Virus record (IMG/VR): IMGVR_UViG_3300045243_000051
Coordinates: 1 to 39,937 of that record
Strand: one strand, 5' to 3'
DNA: 39,937 bases
DNA from: a virus
This document shows positions 7,380-15,042 of this stretch, in pieces; the first letter of the stretch is position 1, and each line of letters begins with the position of its first letter. The position numbers and the translations under genes were made by a program. The notes beneath the pieces are model-generated. The model searched no databases and was not told the DNA's origin. It saw nothing but the letters and a program-made list of their open reading frames with translations.

Positions 7380-7577
7380 CTATGGCTCGGGATGGGGATC
7401 TGCGCCGTTGGCCCCGCCGGACACGCGCATCGGCGCATCGTGCTCCATGCACTGCTGCTGGATGGCGGCGATTAGCGGCGCGGCGATCTTGTATGGCCCC
7501 TCGGCGAGCAGGGCCATCAGCGTGTTCCACTCCTGCGCGCGGAGCATGACGGCAATCTGGGTGCTGTTCTCGATCAT
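7380..7577 (-). CDS. Small hypothetical late protein (65 aa)
   Basis: Starts MIENSTQIAVMLRAQEWNTL. A predominantly helical 65-residue protein (EWNTLMALLAEGPYKIAAPLIAAIQQQC) with a short Gly/Pro-rich tail. The Met at 7577 is chosen because it lies just past the tailspike stop (7585), whereas longer frames overlap the tailspike. Its place directly after the spike could suit a small chaperone, but nothing in the sequence shows it. Confidence 0.65.
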   Translation of the reverse strand: MIENSTQIAVMLRAQEWNTLMALLAEGPYKIAAPLIAAIQQQCMEHDAPMRVSGGANGADPHPEP

Positions 7578-7584
7578 GGGCACC

Positions 7585-9669
7585 TCATGCGGTGGTGCTG
7601 TCGGTGACGAGACCGTACGCCGCCAGCGCGGTAAGCAGCGCCTTGATCGCGGTATTGCCGGCACACGCACCCGCCACCGTGGGCTTGGCAACCGGCGTGG
7701 TGTTATTGAAGCCCAGGCTGCCGTTGAACCTGGCAGCGCCAACCACGTCCAGCTTGTTCGTCCCATCCGTGACCGTGCCAAGCAGCAGATTGCCGCTAGG
7801 CGATATACGCATCGCCTCTACCTGGGCAGTTCCGTTAACAGGGGCGGTCAGGAAGTTGATGAACGTGGGCTGTGAGGTGTCGCTCCATAGCCCGCCGGAT
7901 GCGAACTGGATCGCCCCGAGTGGTGTTGTTCCCCACCCGGCCGTAGGCGCATAACCCATCGCCTGCAAACCACCGATGACCTGATTGGCGGCGGTCGGCG
8001 TGGGCACCCCCAGCGTTCCGGCGCTACTGCGGAACGACAATAAGTTGCTCCCGGCTGCGGTCATGCTCTGACGCAGATTGCTGCTGCCGGTGCTCACCAA
8101 GTCATGCACCGAACCGCCCAGCGTTGGCGGCGCCGTGCCGGCAAACGCTGTGATCAGCTCAGTCGTCGCCTTAATCTGCCCGGTAACGGTCAGCGGCCCG
8201 GTCAATGTGCCGCCGCTCAACGGCAGCCCACCTGGGCTGATATACCATGAGGTGCCATCGAACGTGGCGCGCAGAGGATTGTTCGGCACGCATGTCACGC
8301 TATTGGCAATCCCTCCCGCGCCTCCGACAAACTGCGCCGACCCTGTTGGAATGATCGTCAGGCTGCGGCCTGTCGCCTGGCCTATTGTGCTGTCAATGGC
8401 GGTTATCGTTACCGACCCGGACAGCTTGATGACGGCTGCTGCGGGGAACGCCACAGTGGCTGCGGAAGCGATAGTAGGGATACGGGTGTCGGAACCGGCA
8501 TTCAATCCGATTGTCTTGATATTACCAGTTCCGTTATCGACCACCCCGGCAAGGGTGTAGGGCAGCGCGGTGTTGCCGACGATCGTATAACGGTCTGAGG
8601 TGCCTGTGTTGACCCACACACCCGACCGCATCATCGGCGTCGTGCGGTCGTCAAACATATGATTGCCGGTAATGACGAAATCCGTGACGTTCGGCTGAAC
8701 GACGATAGCGTCGATGTTGGCAGAAAATGGCGTGTTGCGCAGCGTATTTCCGGTAATCGTCGCGCCTGAACTGATTACCAGAATACCATACGCCTGGACG
8801 CTATCGATGAAGTTACCGGTTATAAGGCCGTTGATGCCACCTACCTCGATGCCGTCTGCTGTCGTTGCACCCCCTGGACCGATGGTGTTGCCGATGATCG
8901 AGACGCCTGTGCCGCCAAGAGGATCGGAGGAGAGTGGGTATGTTACAATCTGCCCGCCGCCGCCGTGTGTGTAACAATGGCATCCGAACACACGATTGCC
9001 GATGACTTGCGATCCGGTACCATCCACACCTATGCCGTCGATACAGGTGCCACTCACTGTGTTATGGTCAATCATTACCGTCTGATGATTGAGCGCCCAT
9101 ATCCCATAACCGGTCTGCACCGTGTTGTCGTTACCGAGTCCGGTGATCGTGTTGCCGGTAGCGCGGCTATTATTGCCAGCCAGCGACAGATGCGCGGTGC
9201 CCATGCTGTTGATGATCTGCATCCGCTGAACCAGCGACTTGTCGCCACTGGTCGCCACCTCTCCGACTGTCGTCACAACGGAATTGCCGTCTACCGTAAA
9301 GCCCTCGACGGTGCAGCCGCTGCCAGTGACATTGATAAGAACGCTTGCAGTGTAGGACGGATTGCGTCTGACGATGGTAGACCATGACGGCCCCGTCAGA
9401 CGCACATTGTTCTTGCTGATGGTGACGGTGGTAGTTGCGTCGTAAATGGTATTTGCCGCAAGCAGGATACTGCCTCCGGTTGCTGGCAACGCATCGTGGG
9501 CGGCCTGAATTGATCCACCGGGGGGAACGGAGATGGCATTGCCAATCGGCCAGAGCAACGCATCGAGCGTATCGGCGTTCTGGTTAAGATGGTCGCCCCA
9601 CAGATCCGCATCGGCGTTTGGCGTGGGCTTCAGCAGCCCCAAATTCGGCGTGGTGGTGTAGTCGCTCAT
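7585..9669 (-). CDS. Tailspike with right-handed beta-helix (pectate-lyase-like), receptor binding / depolymerase candidate
   Basis: A 694-residue protein. Residues about 1-45 form a short virion anchor (NLGLLKPTPNADADLWGDHLNQNADTLDALL). Residues about 50-400 show the repeating I-GNTI, VIGNRVF, ITGNFI, ITGNTL, VITGNHMF pattern of parallel beta-helix (PbH1/Pectate_lyase_3) proteins. A LPLSGGTLTGPL fibre motif at about 515 precedes a beta-rich C-terminal region. Such proteins in podoviruses bind and often cut surface polysaccharide. The start is fixed by an ATGA overlap with the upstream gene's stop at 9666. Catalytic residues cannot be assigned from sequence alone. Confidence 0.85.
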   Translation of the reverse strand: MSDYTTTPNLGLLKPTPNADADLWGDHLNQNADTLDALLWPIGNAISVPPGGSIQAAHDALPATGGSILLAANTIYDATTTVTISKNNVRLTGPSWSTIVRRNPSYTASVLINVTGSGCTVEGFTVDGNSVVTTVGEVATSGDKSLVQRMQIINSMGTAHLSLAGNNSRATGNTITGLGNDNTVQTGYGIWALNHQTVMIDHNTVSGTCIDGIGVDGTGSQVIGNRVFGCHCYTHGGGGQIVTYPLSSDPLGGTGVSIIGNTIGPGGATTADGIEVGGINGLITGNFIDSVQAYGILVISSGATITGNTLRNTPFSANIDAIVVQPNVTDFVITGNHMFDDRTTPMMRSGVWVNTGTSDRYTIVGNTALPYTLAGVVDNGTGNIKTIGLNAGSDTRIPTIASAATVAFPAAAVIKLSGSVTITAIDSTIGQATGRSLTIIPTGSAQFVGGAGGIANSVTCVPNNPLRATFDGTSWYISPGGLPLSGGTLTGPLTVTGQIKATTELITAFAGTAPPTLGGSVHDLVSTGSSNLRQSMTAAGSNLLSFRSSAGTLGVPTPTAANQVIGGLQAMGYAPTAGWGTTPLGAIQFASGGLWSDTSQPTFINFLTAPVNGTAQVEAMRISPSGNLLLGTVTDGTNKLDVVGAARFNGSLGFNNTTPVAKPTVAGACAGNTAIKALLTALAAYGLVTDSTTA

Positions 9670-9890
9670 GCCGCCAACTCCAGTTGGTCGTTGGGTGGCT
9701 GCGCTGGCAGCGAGGTCAGCGTCCATGCGCCGGCGCTGCACATCTGCGCCGGCTGCTGCCAGGTGCGGATCAGCGTGGCCGCCTCGGCGCCGAACGCCAC
9801 CTGGGAAATGCCGCCGATCTCGTAGCTGCGGTATGTCGCGTAGACCGACGCGCCATACGGGCCGCGACCATAGGGGCGTGGCGTTGCCAT
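9666..9890 (-). CDS. Small hypothetical fibre-region protein (74 aa)
   Basis: Starts MATPRPYGRGPYGASVYATY. Tyr/Gly/Ala-rich 74-residue protein with no recognised domain. It overlaps the preceding fibre gene (TGATG at 9890) and the following tailspike gene (ATGA at 9666), so all three are probably translated together. A fibre assembly or connector role is an inference. Confidence 0.65.
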   Translation of the reverse strand: MATPRPYGRGPYGASVYATYRSYEIGGISQVAFGAEAATLIRTWQQPAQMCSAGAWTLTSLPAQPPNDQLELAA

Positions 9891-11638
9891 CAGGGCGTGA
9901 CGCTCGGGGTGACGGTGCCGGCGCAGCGCATGTTGCCGGAGGCGTCCACGCTCCATTTATCGACGCCCGCCACGACGTAATACAGCTTGCCGGAGCGGTA
10001 TTGCAGGTAGTTGCCGGCGTTACCTTTCCATCCAGCCAGCGTTGCCGTGCTGGCGCCGTTGAAATCCACGATCTGCCCGGGGTCCATACGCAACGCGGCA
10101 ACCGGGCTAGTATAGCCTGGAGGCACTGTCGCCGTTCGTGCATCAAACACCTGATAGGTCTGCACGCCGGTCGCGCCGTATCCCGACTTGGTTATTGCAT
10201 TGGGGCTACCATCAAGGTTGTATCCCATGCCGAACACCGCCGGCAGCGTGCCGCCCGGCAGTTGCTCGCTTTGGCTCAGATGAATGCCAATCCGCACGCC
10301 GGGAGTCCCAGGCAGCCCGGTGTCGTCGTCGCCGTTCGCGTGGTGCCCGAGTTCCATGGCCAGCAATGCCGAGTTGGCAGAACTCGGCCGGTTGCTGTCC
10401 TCCTCTGCTGTTACGTGAATGCCAGCCAGCCACGACGTGCCGTGCTTTTTGACGGAGGACGAGATGCCGACATGCTGCGGCCAACCACCCGTCGGAAACT
10501 GCGTCGAGTATGAGTCAAACGAGACATGCACGCCCCATATCGAGGTCTTGGCGCCAGAATAGTCGCTGGTGTTGACCACGATCGGCGTTGAGACATAGCC
10601 ATTCGTGCCGGGACTGGCGGCGTTCTTGAAATCCACCCGCAACGGCCCTTGTGCATCCGCATTCGCAGACTCAATGGCCAGGTATTTCGTGCCGCTGTAG
10701 TAAGTCTCGAACAGATCGCCTTTGCCGGGTCGGTTGAATGCCTGCACCATCGGGTTGCCGCTCGACGTGGTGCCATCGATCAGGAAATGCACCGGGATAG
10801 CCGGCGTGGTGCCTTGGATGCCGCCCCAGGTAATGACGGCATTGCCCCCTGGGAAGTAGATCGACTCATGTGGTTGCAACGTGGCGAGAGCTGCGCCGAT
10901 CGCAGCGCCATCTGGCGCCGTGCCATTGAGCAGCGCGCCGAAGTCCTTGACGTTTACCCGATCAGCGGCGATGTCCTGCGCCGAGCGCGACGTTGTACCG
11001 CCGGTGGCGGTGTAGTTGAGCGGCCCGAGCATGGTGCCGCCCGACAGCGGCAGGAACCCTGGACCACCACCACTGCCGCTATGTGCGTCCACGTATTGCT
11101 TGGTGGCAGCTTGCAGAGTGTCGGTGGGATCTCCCGCCAGATACACCGGCCCGGTCAGGGTGCCGCCCGCAAGCGGCAGATACGCCCCGATACTGGCTGT
11201 GCCGCCTGAGCCTGTGGCCGCCTGAACGCCCAGCGTGCCGGCTGAGAACCGCACGATATCGCCGGCCGACACCGTGATGGTCAGCGGCGTGGTGAAGTCC
11301 GCCGGATCGACCAACTGGCCCCAGTACAGCCGGTTGCCGCCGCTCGCCGCGTCCCACAACTCGAAGAACCCGACCACGCCCCACGAGGACGTTGCCTGCT
11401 GGAACTCGACGGACGTGGTGTTGGCGGCGATGTTGGACGGCCCGGAGATCAGCGCGAAGGTGGCCGGTGTGCGGACATAGCCACCGCCCGACGCCTCCAG
11501 CCCCCGCACCGTCTCGGATGGCGCCGTCGAGGCGAGGCACAGTGCCACATACACCTGCGTCGGCGAGGCCATCGGCGCGAAGCCCAGGCTGTGGCCGAGT
11601 AGTGCCTGCTCAAGACCGATGCTGGCGCTACCGTCCAT
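9890..11638 (-). CDS. Tail fibre protein
   Basis: A 582-residue protein. The N-terminal domain (about 1-135; QVYVALCLAST, ETVRGLEASGGGYVR, WGQL-DPADFTTPLTITVSAGD) matches a module found at the start of many phage fibre genes. Two LPL(A/S)GGT(L/M)(T/L)GP fibre motifs lie at about 153 and 197. The remainder is beta-rich with an autonomous-looking C-terminal tip. It overlaps the adaptor gene by one base (11638) and the next small gene at 9890. Probably a host-recognition fibre distinct from the beta-helix spike. Confidence 0.8.
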   Translation of the reverse strand: MDGSASIGLEQALLGHSLGFAPMASPTQVYVALCLASTAPSETVRGLEASGGGYVRTPATFALISGPSNIAANTTSVEFQQATSSWGVVGFFELWDAASGGNRLYWGQLVDPADFTTPLTITVSAGDIVRFSAGTLGVQAATGSGGTASIGAYLPLAGGTLTGPVYLAGDPTDTLQAATKQYVDAHSGSGGGPGFLPLSGGTMLGPLNYTATGGTTSRSAQDIAADRVNVKDFGALLNGTAPDGAAIGAALATLQPHESIYFPGGNAVITWGGIQGTTPAIPVHFLIDGTTSSGNPMVQAFNRPGKGDLFETYYSGTKYLAIESANADAQGPLRVDFKNAASPGTNGYVSTPIVVNTSDYSGAKTSIWGVHVSFDSYSTQFPTGGWPQHVGISSSVKKHGTSWLAGIHVTAEEDSNRPSSANSALLAMELGHHANGDDDTGLPGTPGVRIGIHLSQSEQLPGGTLPAVFGMGYNLDGSPNAITKSGYGATGVQTYQVFDARTATVPPGYTSPVAALRMDPGQIVDFNGASTATLAGWKGNAGNYLQYRSGKLYYVVAGVDKWSVDASGNMRCAGTVTPSVTP

Positions 11639-12303
11639 CAGAACACCGTCGCAAGTTCAGATCTGTATGGAGCACCACTATAGTCTGATTGTTGCTTCCA
11701 AAGATTGGCCCTTGTTACTACCTGTTGCCAAAGACCGTCCATTTGTTGGGCTCGATCGTCGTCTAGTTCAAATAACGCCCCTTGTTTTATTACCCCATAC
11801 AAGTATGTGGCATAAAGCTGTTCGAGAATTGAGTTAGTGTCAGACGGCAGGACTAGGGGTTTCGGCCTGGCATAATACCCCATCATTATCTGCTGGGGCT
11901 TCCAGTTAGGGTCGGGTGGATCTGGAATCACCGGATGAGGCAACAGTTCCAAACAGTCATGCACCAGACGGTATGCCGTACAGGGCTGACCGAGGATGCT
12001 GCCCACAGCGCCCTGCCACGCACTGGTCTGCGCGCCGGTCCAGTGCCCCGACCACTCGTCTTTCATCTCGAACAACTCGCCGGATGTCGCGTCGCGGATG
12101 CTCTCCATGGTCGCGAAGTCCGGCGGCAGCGAGATGTACGCATTGTCTACCGGCTGAGTGACTGTCACCACCATGCAGCGGGCGCGCAGGGTCTCGGCCA
12201 TCTCGGTCTCGACCATGGTCACCCAGCCGGGAATGCGATCAACGATATCGCGCCGGTTCAGCCAGCCGACAACGTCATCGCTCAACTGCTGCAGGCTGGC
12301 CAC
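11638..12303 (-). CDS. SU10-type adaptor (head-tail connector) protein
   Basis: A 221-residue protein whose N-terminus (MASLQQLSDDVVGWLNRRDI, RIPGWVTMVETEMAETLRAR) is typical of the adaptor that sits under the portal in SU10-like podoviruses. The following LPPDF segment and a helical C-terminal region also fit. The last ~115 codons (11638 to about 11990) have about 50% GC while the N-terminal part is near 70%, so the tail-facing half may have been exchanged. It lies between the small head-completion genes and the fibre genes, as expected. Confidence 0.75.
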   Translation of the reverse strand: MASLQQLSDDVVGWLNRRDIVDRIPGWVTMVETEMAETLRARCMVVTVTQPVDNAYISLPPDFATMESIRDATSGELFEMKDEWSGHWTGAQTSAWQGAVGSILGQPCTAYRLVHDCLELLPHPVIPDPPDPNWKPQQIMMGYYARPKPLVLPSDTNSILEQLYATYLYGVIKQGALFELDDDRAQQMDGLWQQVVTRANLWKQQSDYSGAPYRSELATVF

Positions 12304-12309
12304 CGACGG

Positions 12310-12636
12310 CTAGTCCCGGCGCGGATGCGGCGTCGGCGTGGGTGTTGGCGTCGGGGTTTCGCCGGCCCCCAGCACCGGCTCCTGCTGCGAGGCAACCAGC
12401 GTCTGGCCGGCCTCGTAGGTGGCATTCCCGGCGGCGAGCGCGCAACTGCGCATGTCACCGGCCGAGGTGGCTTCGGGATAGAGGCGCACCAGCAGGATGG
12501 GATCGATGTCCTCGATCAGCACCGGCTTTGCCGCCTCTGTGGAGCCTGTCACGGGCGCCTTGCCCTGCATGCCGACACCGGGGGACGGACGCTGCCGAGG
12601 CGCGTCAGCGTGGTTCTCGTGGGTTGCAAGGGCCAT
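12310..12636 (-). CDS. Hypothetical head-region protein with Pro-Thr tail
   Basis: A 108-residue protein starting MALATHENHADAPRQRPSPG. The middle (VLIEDIDPILLVRLYPEATSAG) may form a small folded segment, and the C-terminus is a (Thr-Pro) repeat ending HPRRD. It overlaps the preceding gene at 12636. Function unknown; its place between the 103-aa protein and the adaptor suggests a minor head or neck role. Confidence 0.65.
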   Translation of the reverse strand: MALATHENHADAPRQRPSPGVGMQGKAPVTGSTEAAKPVLIEDIDPILLVRLYPEATSAGDMRSCALAAGNATYEAGQTLVASQQEPVLGAGETPTPTPTPTPHPRRD

Positions 12637-12947
12637 CAGAGCGTACTCCTGTCATCAGTTCTGAACACGCAGTTGTCGGGGTCGTTGAGCCAGCGATTTA
12701 GCGCGGCCTCGTCCTTGGTGATTCCCAGGCGTTGCAGGTTCTGCCAGATCACCATCGGAATGCGCGCCACATGCACCGTGTCGCGCCGCACCAGCGGATC
12801 GAAGTTGGACGCGATCCGCTTGGCGCTCTCGACAATCGGCCGGGTGTTCTGCGAGTGGGTAAAGACCAACCCGGCCTCAGCGTCGGTATCGACCTCGGTG
12901 GCGCGCAGCGTTACCGGGTCGTAGTTGGAATAAAGCAGATTACTCAT
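12636..12947 (-). CDS. Conserved hypothetical protein next to the capsid gene (103 aa)
   Basis: Starts MSNLLYSNYDPVTLRATEVD. The segment IASNFDPLVRRDTVHVARIP followed by LQRLGITKDEAALNRWLNDP is a pattern I associate with small genes beside the SU10-type capsid gene in podoviruses. No function is known to me. The start at 12947 lies just left of the endonuclease leader, and longer frames would cross the leader hairpin. Confidence 0.7.
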   Translation of the reverse strand: MSNLLYSNYDPVTLRATEVDTDAEAGLVFTHSQNTRPIVESAKRIASNFDPLVRRDTVHVARIPMVIWQNLQRLGITKDEAALNRWLNDPDNCVFRTDDRSTL

Positions 12948-12958
12948 TGCACATACCG

Positions 12959-13030
12959 TGCTATAAGCGGGGCACTGTCGGCTCGCGAAAGCCGGCAGGC
13001 CCCTAACCAAGCACCTGTAAGGAGGTCGCT
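12959..13030 (+). promoter_or_regulatory. Endonuclease leader 3: extended -10 element, hairpin, TAACCA box
   Basis: TG, one base, TATAAG (-10 like hexamer at 12962-12967) is followed by a hairpin at 12969-13003 with GGGGC/GCCCC at the base, a TG/CA middle section and CGGCT/AGCCG at the tip. TAACCA follows at 13004, then a strong GGAGG site and ATG at 13031, 27 bases after the stem. The layout matches leaders 1, 2, 4 and 5, but the stem bases differ. Confidence 0.6.
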
Positions 13031-13588
13031 ATGGCTGCACGTAAATTGCCTGAACTCAGTTTCGTCCGCGAGTGCCTCGCCTATGATCCCGACACGGGGG
13101 ATTTTTTCTGGCGCGAGCGCCCCCTGGCACATTTCTTTAATGCGGCCAGTCAACACCGGATGAATATGAGAGACACCGGCAGGCGGGCTGGTTCTAAGCA
13201 TGATGCCGGCAGGTTCGGTGAGCGGATTTATTGGGGCATTCGGCTGGCCGGGGATTTCTACCCAGCCCACCGGCTCGCGTGGCTGCTGGTCTATGGTATC
13301 GATCCCGGTCCGCTGGAGATCGATCACATCAATGGAGATGGACTCGACAACCGAATTGCCAACCTGAGGCTGGCAACGAGAGGCGAGAACTCCTCCAACT
13401 CGCAGAGGCACTTCGATACGAGTAGCGGCATCAAAGGCGTCCAACGAAACGGCAGCGGCTACATGGCCCGCATTAAGGCGAACGGGAAAGTACACTATCT
13501 CGGGACCTTTCGGACGCTGGAAGCGGCCATAGAGGCACGCCGCAAGGCGGCTGACGTACTCCACGGAGTGTTTGTAAAGCACGAGTAG
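13031..13588 (+). CDS. HNH endonuclease with AP2 DNA-binding domain
   Basis: A 185-residue paralogue of the genes at 6831 and 32516. The N-terminal block KLPELSFVREC-AYDPDTGDFFWRERP is followed by the HNH fold (YPAHRLAWLLVYG, LEIDHINGDGLDNRIANLRLAT) and a C-terminal AP2 domain (SGIKGVQ, YMARIKANGKVHYLGTF, AIEARRKAADVLHGVF). It lies antisense between the 103-aa gene and the capsid gene, 35 bases from the capsid stop. Protein similarity to the other copies is clear but far from identity, so these are old or separately acquired copies. Confidence 0.9.
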   Translation: MAARKLPELSFVRECLAYDPDTGDFFWRERPLAHFFNAASQHRMNMRDTGRRAGSKHDAGRFGERIYWGIRLAGDFYPAHRLAWLLVYGIDPGPLEIDHINGDGLDNRIANLRLATRGENSSNSQRHFDTSSGIKGVQRNGSGYMARIKANGKVHYLGTFRTLEAAIEARRKAADVLHGVFVKHE

Positions 13589-13623
13589 TTGTGTATATTC
13601 CTACGCACGTTCGTTACGGCACG

Positions 13624-14607
13624 TCACTGGTTGAGGTCAAAAATTGTCGCGTGCGCCTTGGGAGCCGTGGGTCTGATGCACCCCTCATACACGACACCAC
13701 CTTGCGTGTTATCCCCGGTCGTAGCGTACGTTTGATCGACAAAGGATCTGCCCGACAGTGGCGCCATCTCGGCGTAGTCGGTGCTCACCAGGATAATCTG
13801 GTGCGCCGGCATAAAGCGGTCGGGAGCAAGCTGGATGGCACCGAAGTTGGTGCGATACACGTCCACCGCACCCTGAATCGTCACCTGCTCGCTCGACGTG
13901 ACGTTCTGGATGTTCTGCGCCACCACGGCGTTGCCGGTGCCGCCCTGCGACAGCGTGGCAAAGTAGGCTTTGACGTTGCCCGACATGATGCCCAGCGTCG
14001 GCTTGCCGCCGGCCTGCCAGCATTGCTGCATCGCACTATCGACCATCGCCAGCGTGAGATCGCGCGCCGTGCCGGCGGTACCAGCATTGGAGCCGTCGCC
14101 GATCGGCATCACGCCAGCGCCGGCGCCGCGGCTTCCGTTCACCGTGTAGCAGGGCAGCCCGGACATATGGCGCGGGTCGGTGATGGTGCGCACCAGCGGC
14201 GAGGTGATCGCCAGTTCCAGGTCGCGCTTGACCTCCATGCCACGCAGGATGAGTTGCCGGTTGTACTCGTCCTCGCCGCCGGCCATGTCGGCCGCACGCA
14301 GGGTGTTCGACACGCCCACCGTACGTGCCAGGATCTGGCATACGTTATTCAAACGCACCGGTTTGACCACCACCTGCATGACCGCCGTGAAGCCTTCCGG
14401 CTGGGCGTTGTCGGCGGCTTGATTGAGTTCCTGCACCAGAAATTCGGTGAGCACCTGCTGGGCGTCCACCGAGGGCAGCGCGGAATAGAGCGGGGTTTCG
14501 TCCGGGTCGATGCGCTCGATGATGTCGCGCAGATCTTCTTTCACGCCGATGGCGGCGGTCTCGATATACGTACCGGCGGGGGCTGCGCCTTGTGCTCCTA
14601 CGGCCAT
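13624..14607 (-). CDS. Major capsid protein (SU10 / DUF5309 family)
   Basis: A 327-residue protein matching the SU10-type major head protein: TYIETAAIGVKEDLRDIIERIDPDETPLYS at the N-terminus (given here as the conserved segment around residues 12-40), a central EVKRDLEL helix, and a C-terminal domain with MAPLSGRSFVDQTYATTGD. The ATG at 14607 is preferred over one seven codons upstream because GGAG lies seven bases before it. It is expected to form the HK97-fold head shell. A candidate promoter lies about 200 bases upstream (14808-14836), so it may have its own strong late promoter. Confidence 0.85.
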   Translation of the reverse strand: MAVGAQGAAPAGTYIETAAIGVKEDLRDIIERIDPDETPLYSALPSVDAQQVLTEFLVQELNQAADNAQPEGFTAVMQVVVKPVRLNNVCQILARTVGVSNTLRAADMAGGEDEYNRQLILRGMEVKRDLELAITSPLVRTITDPRHMSGLPCYTVNGSRGAGAGVMPIGDGSNAGTAGTARDLTLAMVDSAMQQCWQAGGKPTLGIMSGNVKAYFATLSQGGTGNAVVAQNIQNVTSSEQVTIQGAVDVYRTNFGAIQLAPDRFMPAHQIILVSTDYAEMAPLSGRSFVDQTYATTGDNTQGGVVYEGCIRPTAPKAHATIFDLNQ

Positions 14608-14807
14608 GCCGCGTCTCCATTGCAGCACGGGACGCAGCTATGGCGCGTCGCCGTGCGGTGAAACCAAAGTTGTGGGTTTCGCAATGGATCGCGGCGGGCT
14701 GGCTCGGGTTGGTGACTAGCACTCCCGAGGGCGAGCGGCGGTCGGCATTAGCGCGGCACGGCATGCGCGGACGGTTGGTGCAAGCACTCCGGCGGGCATC
14801 AAATGTC

Positions 14808-14836
14808 AGTATGGTGTCAGTAGCGGATTCCGTCAA
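14808..14836 (-). promoter_or_regulatory. Candidate sigma70-like promoter for the capsid gene
   Basis: Reading leftward, TTGACG (14836-14831) is followed after 17 bases by CATACT (14813-14808), close to the -35/-10 consensus. It lies in the 280-base gap between the small ORF at 14886 and the capsid gene, where a separate capsid promoter would make sense. The gap holds no convincing gene on either strand. Similarity to consensus is the only evidence. Confidence 0.35.
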
Positions 14837-14853
14837 CCGGAACGTGTGGGAGC

Positions 14854-14877
14854 GCCAACCCCCTCGCGAGGGTTGGC
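14854..14877. other. GC-rich hairpin in the scaffold-capsid gap
   Basis: GCCAACCC (14854-14861) pairs with GGGTTGGC (14870-14877) over eight bases around an 8-nt loop. No T-run follows on either strand, so it is not a clear intrinsic terminator. It may slow transcription or protect the capsid message. Confidence 0.4.
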
Positions 14878-14885
14878 AACTCCGG

Positions 14886-14966
14886 CTACTTCAGTAGGAT
14901 AATCTTGACCTTCACGGCCAAGACCACCACTATCTGCAGTCGGAGCCAGACATGCCTCGTGCGCAT
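14886..14966 (-). CDS. Possible 26-aa membrane peptide
   Basis: A short frame with GGAG seven bases before its ATG. It encodes a 26-residue peptide, basic at both ends, with one hydrophobic stretch (IVVVLAVKVKIILL). It lies between scaffold and capsid genes and between two hairpins. The ribosome-binding site and hydrophobic profile are the only support; it may not be a gene. Confidence 0.35.
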   Translation of the reverse strand: MRTRHVWLRLQIVVVLAVKVKIILLK

Positions 14967-14985
14967 GTTCGGTTCTCCTACGGCT

Positions 14986-15012
14986 CGCCGGCAGGCCCAT
15001 TACCTGCCGGCG
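14986..15012. terminator. Strong perfect hairpin downstream of the scaffold gene
   Basis: CGCCGGCAGG (14986-14995) and CCTGCCGGCG (15003-15012) form a perfect 10-bp stem with a 7-nt loop. On the plus strand a short TTTT follows seven bases later; on the minus strand, the direction of late transcription, no T-run follows. It could be a weak terminator or an mRNA processing or stability element that sets the ratio of scaffold to capsid. Confidence 0.45.
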
Positions 15013-15042
15013 TTGCCGTTTTAGAGCACCGCTATCGGTGTG

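Noticed and set aside
13591-14661. A 356-codon open frame on the plus strand opposite the capsid gene
   Set aside because: Shadow of the capsid gene; composition is biased and no domain is visible.
14640-14897. An 85-codon plus-strand frame in the scaffold-capsid gap
   Set aside because: No good ribosome-binding site, Arg-rich biased composition, and it overlaps the hairpin and the candidate capsid promoter.
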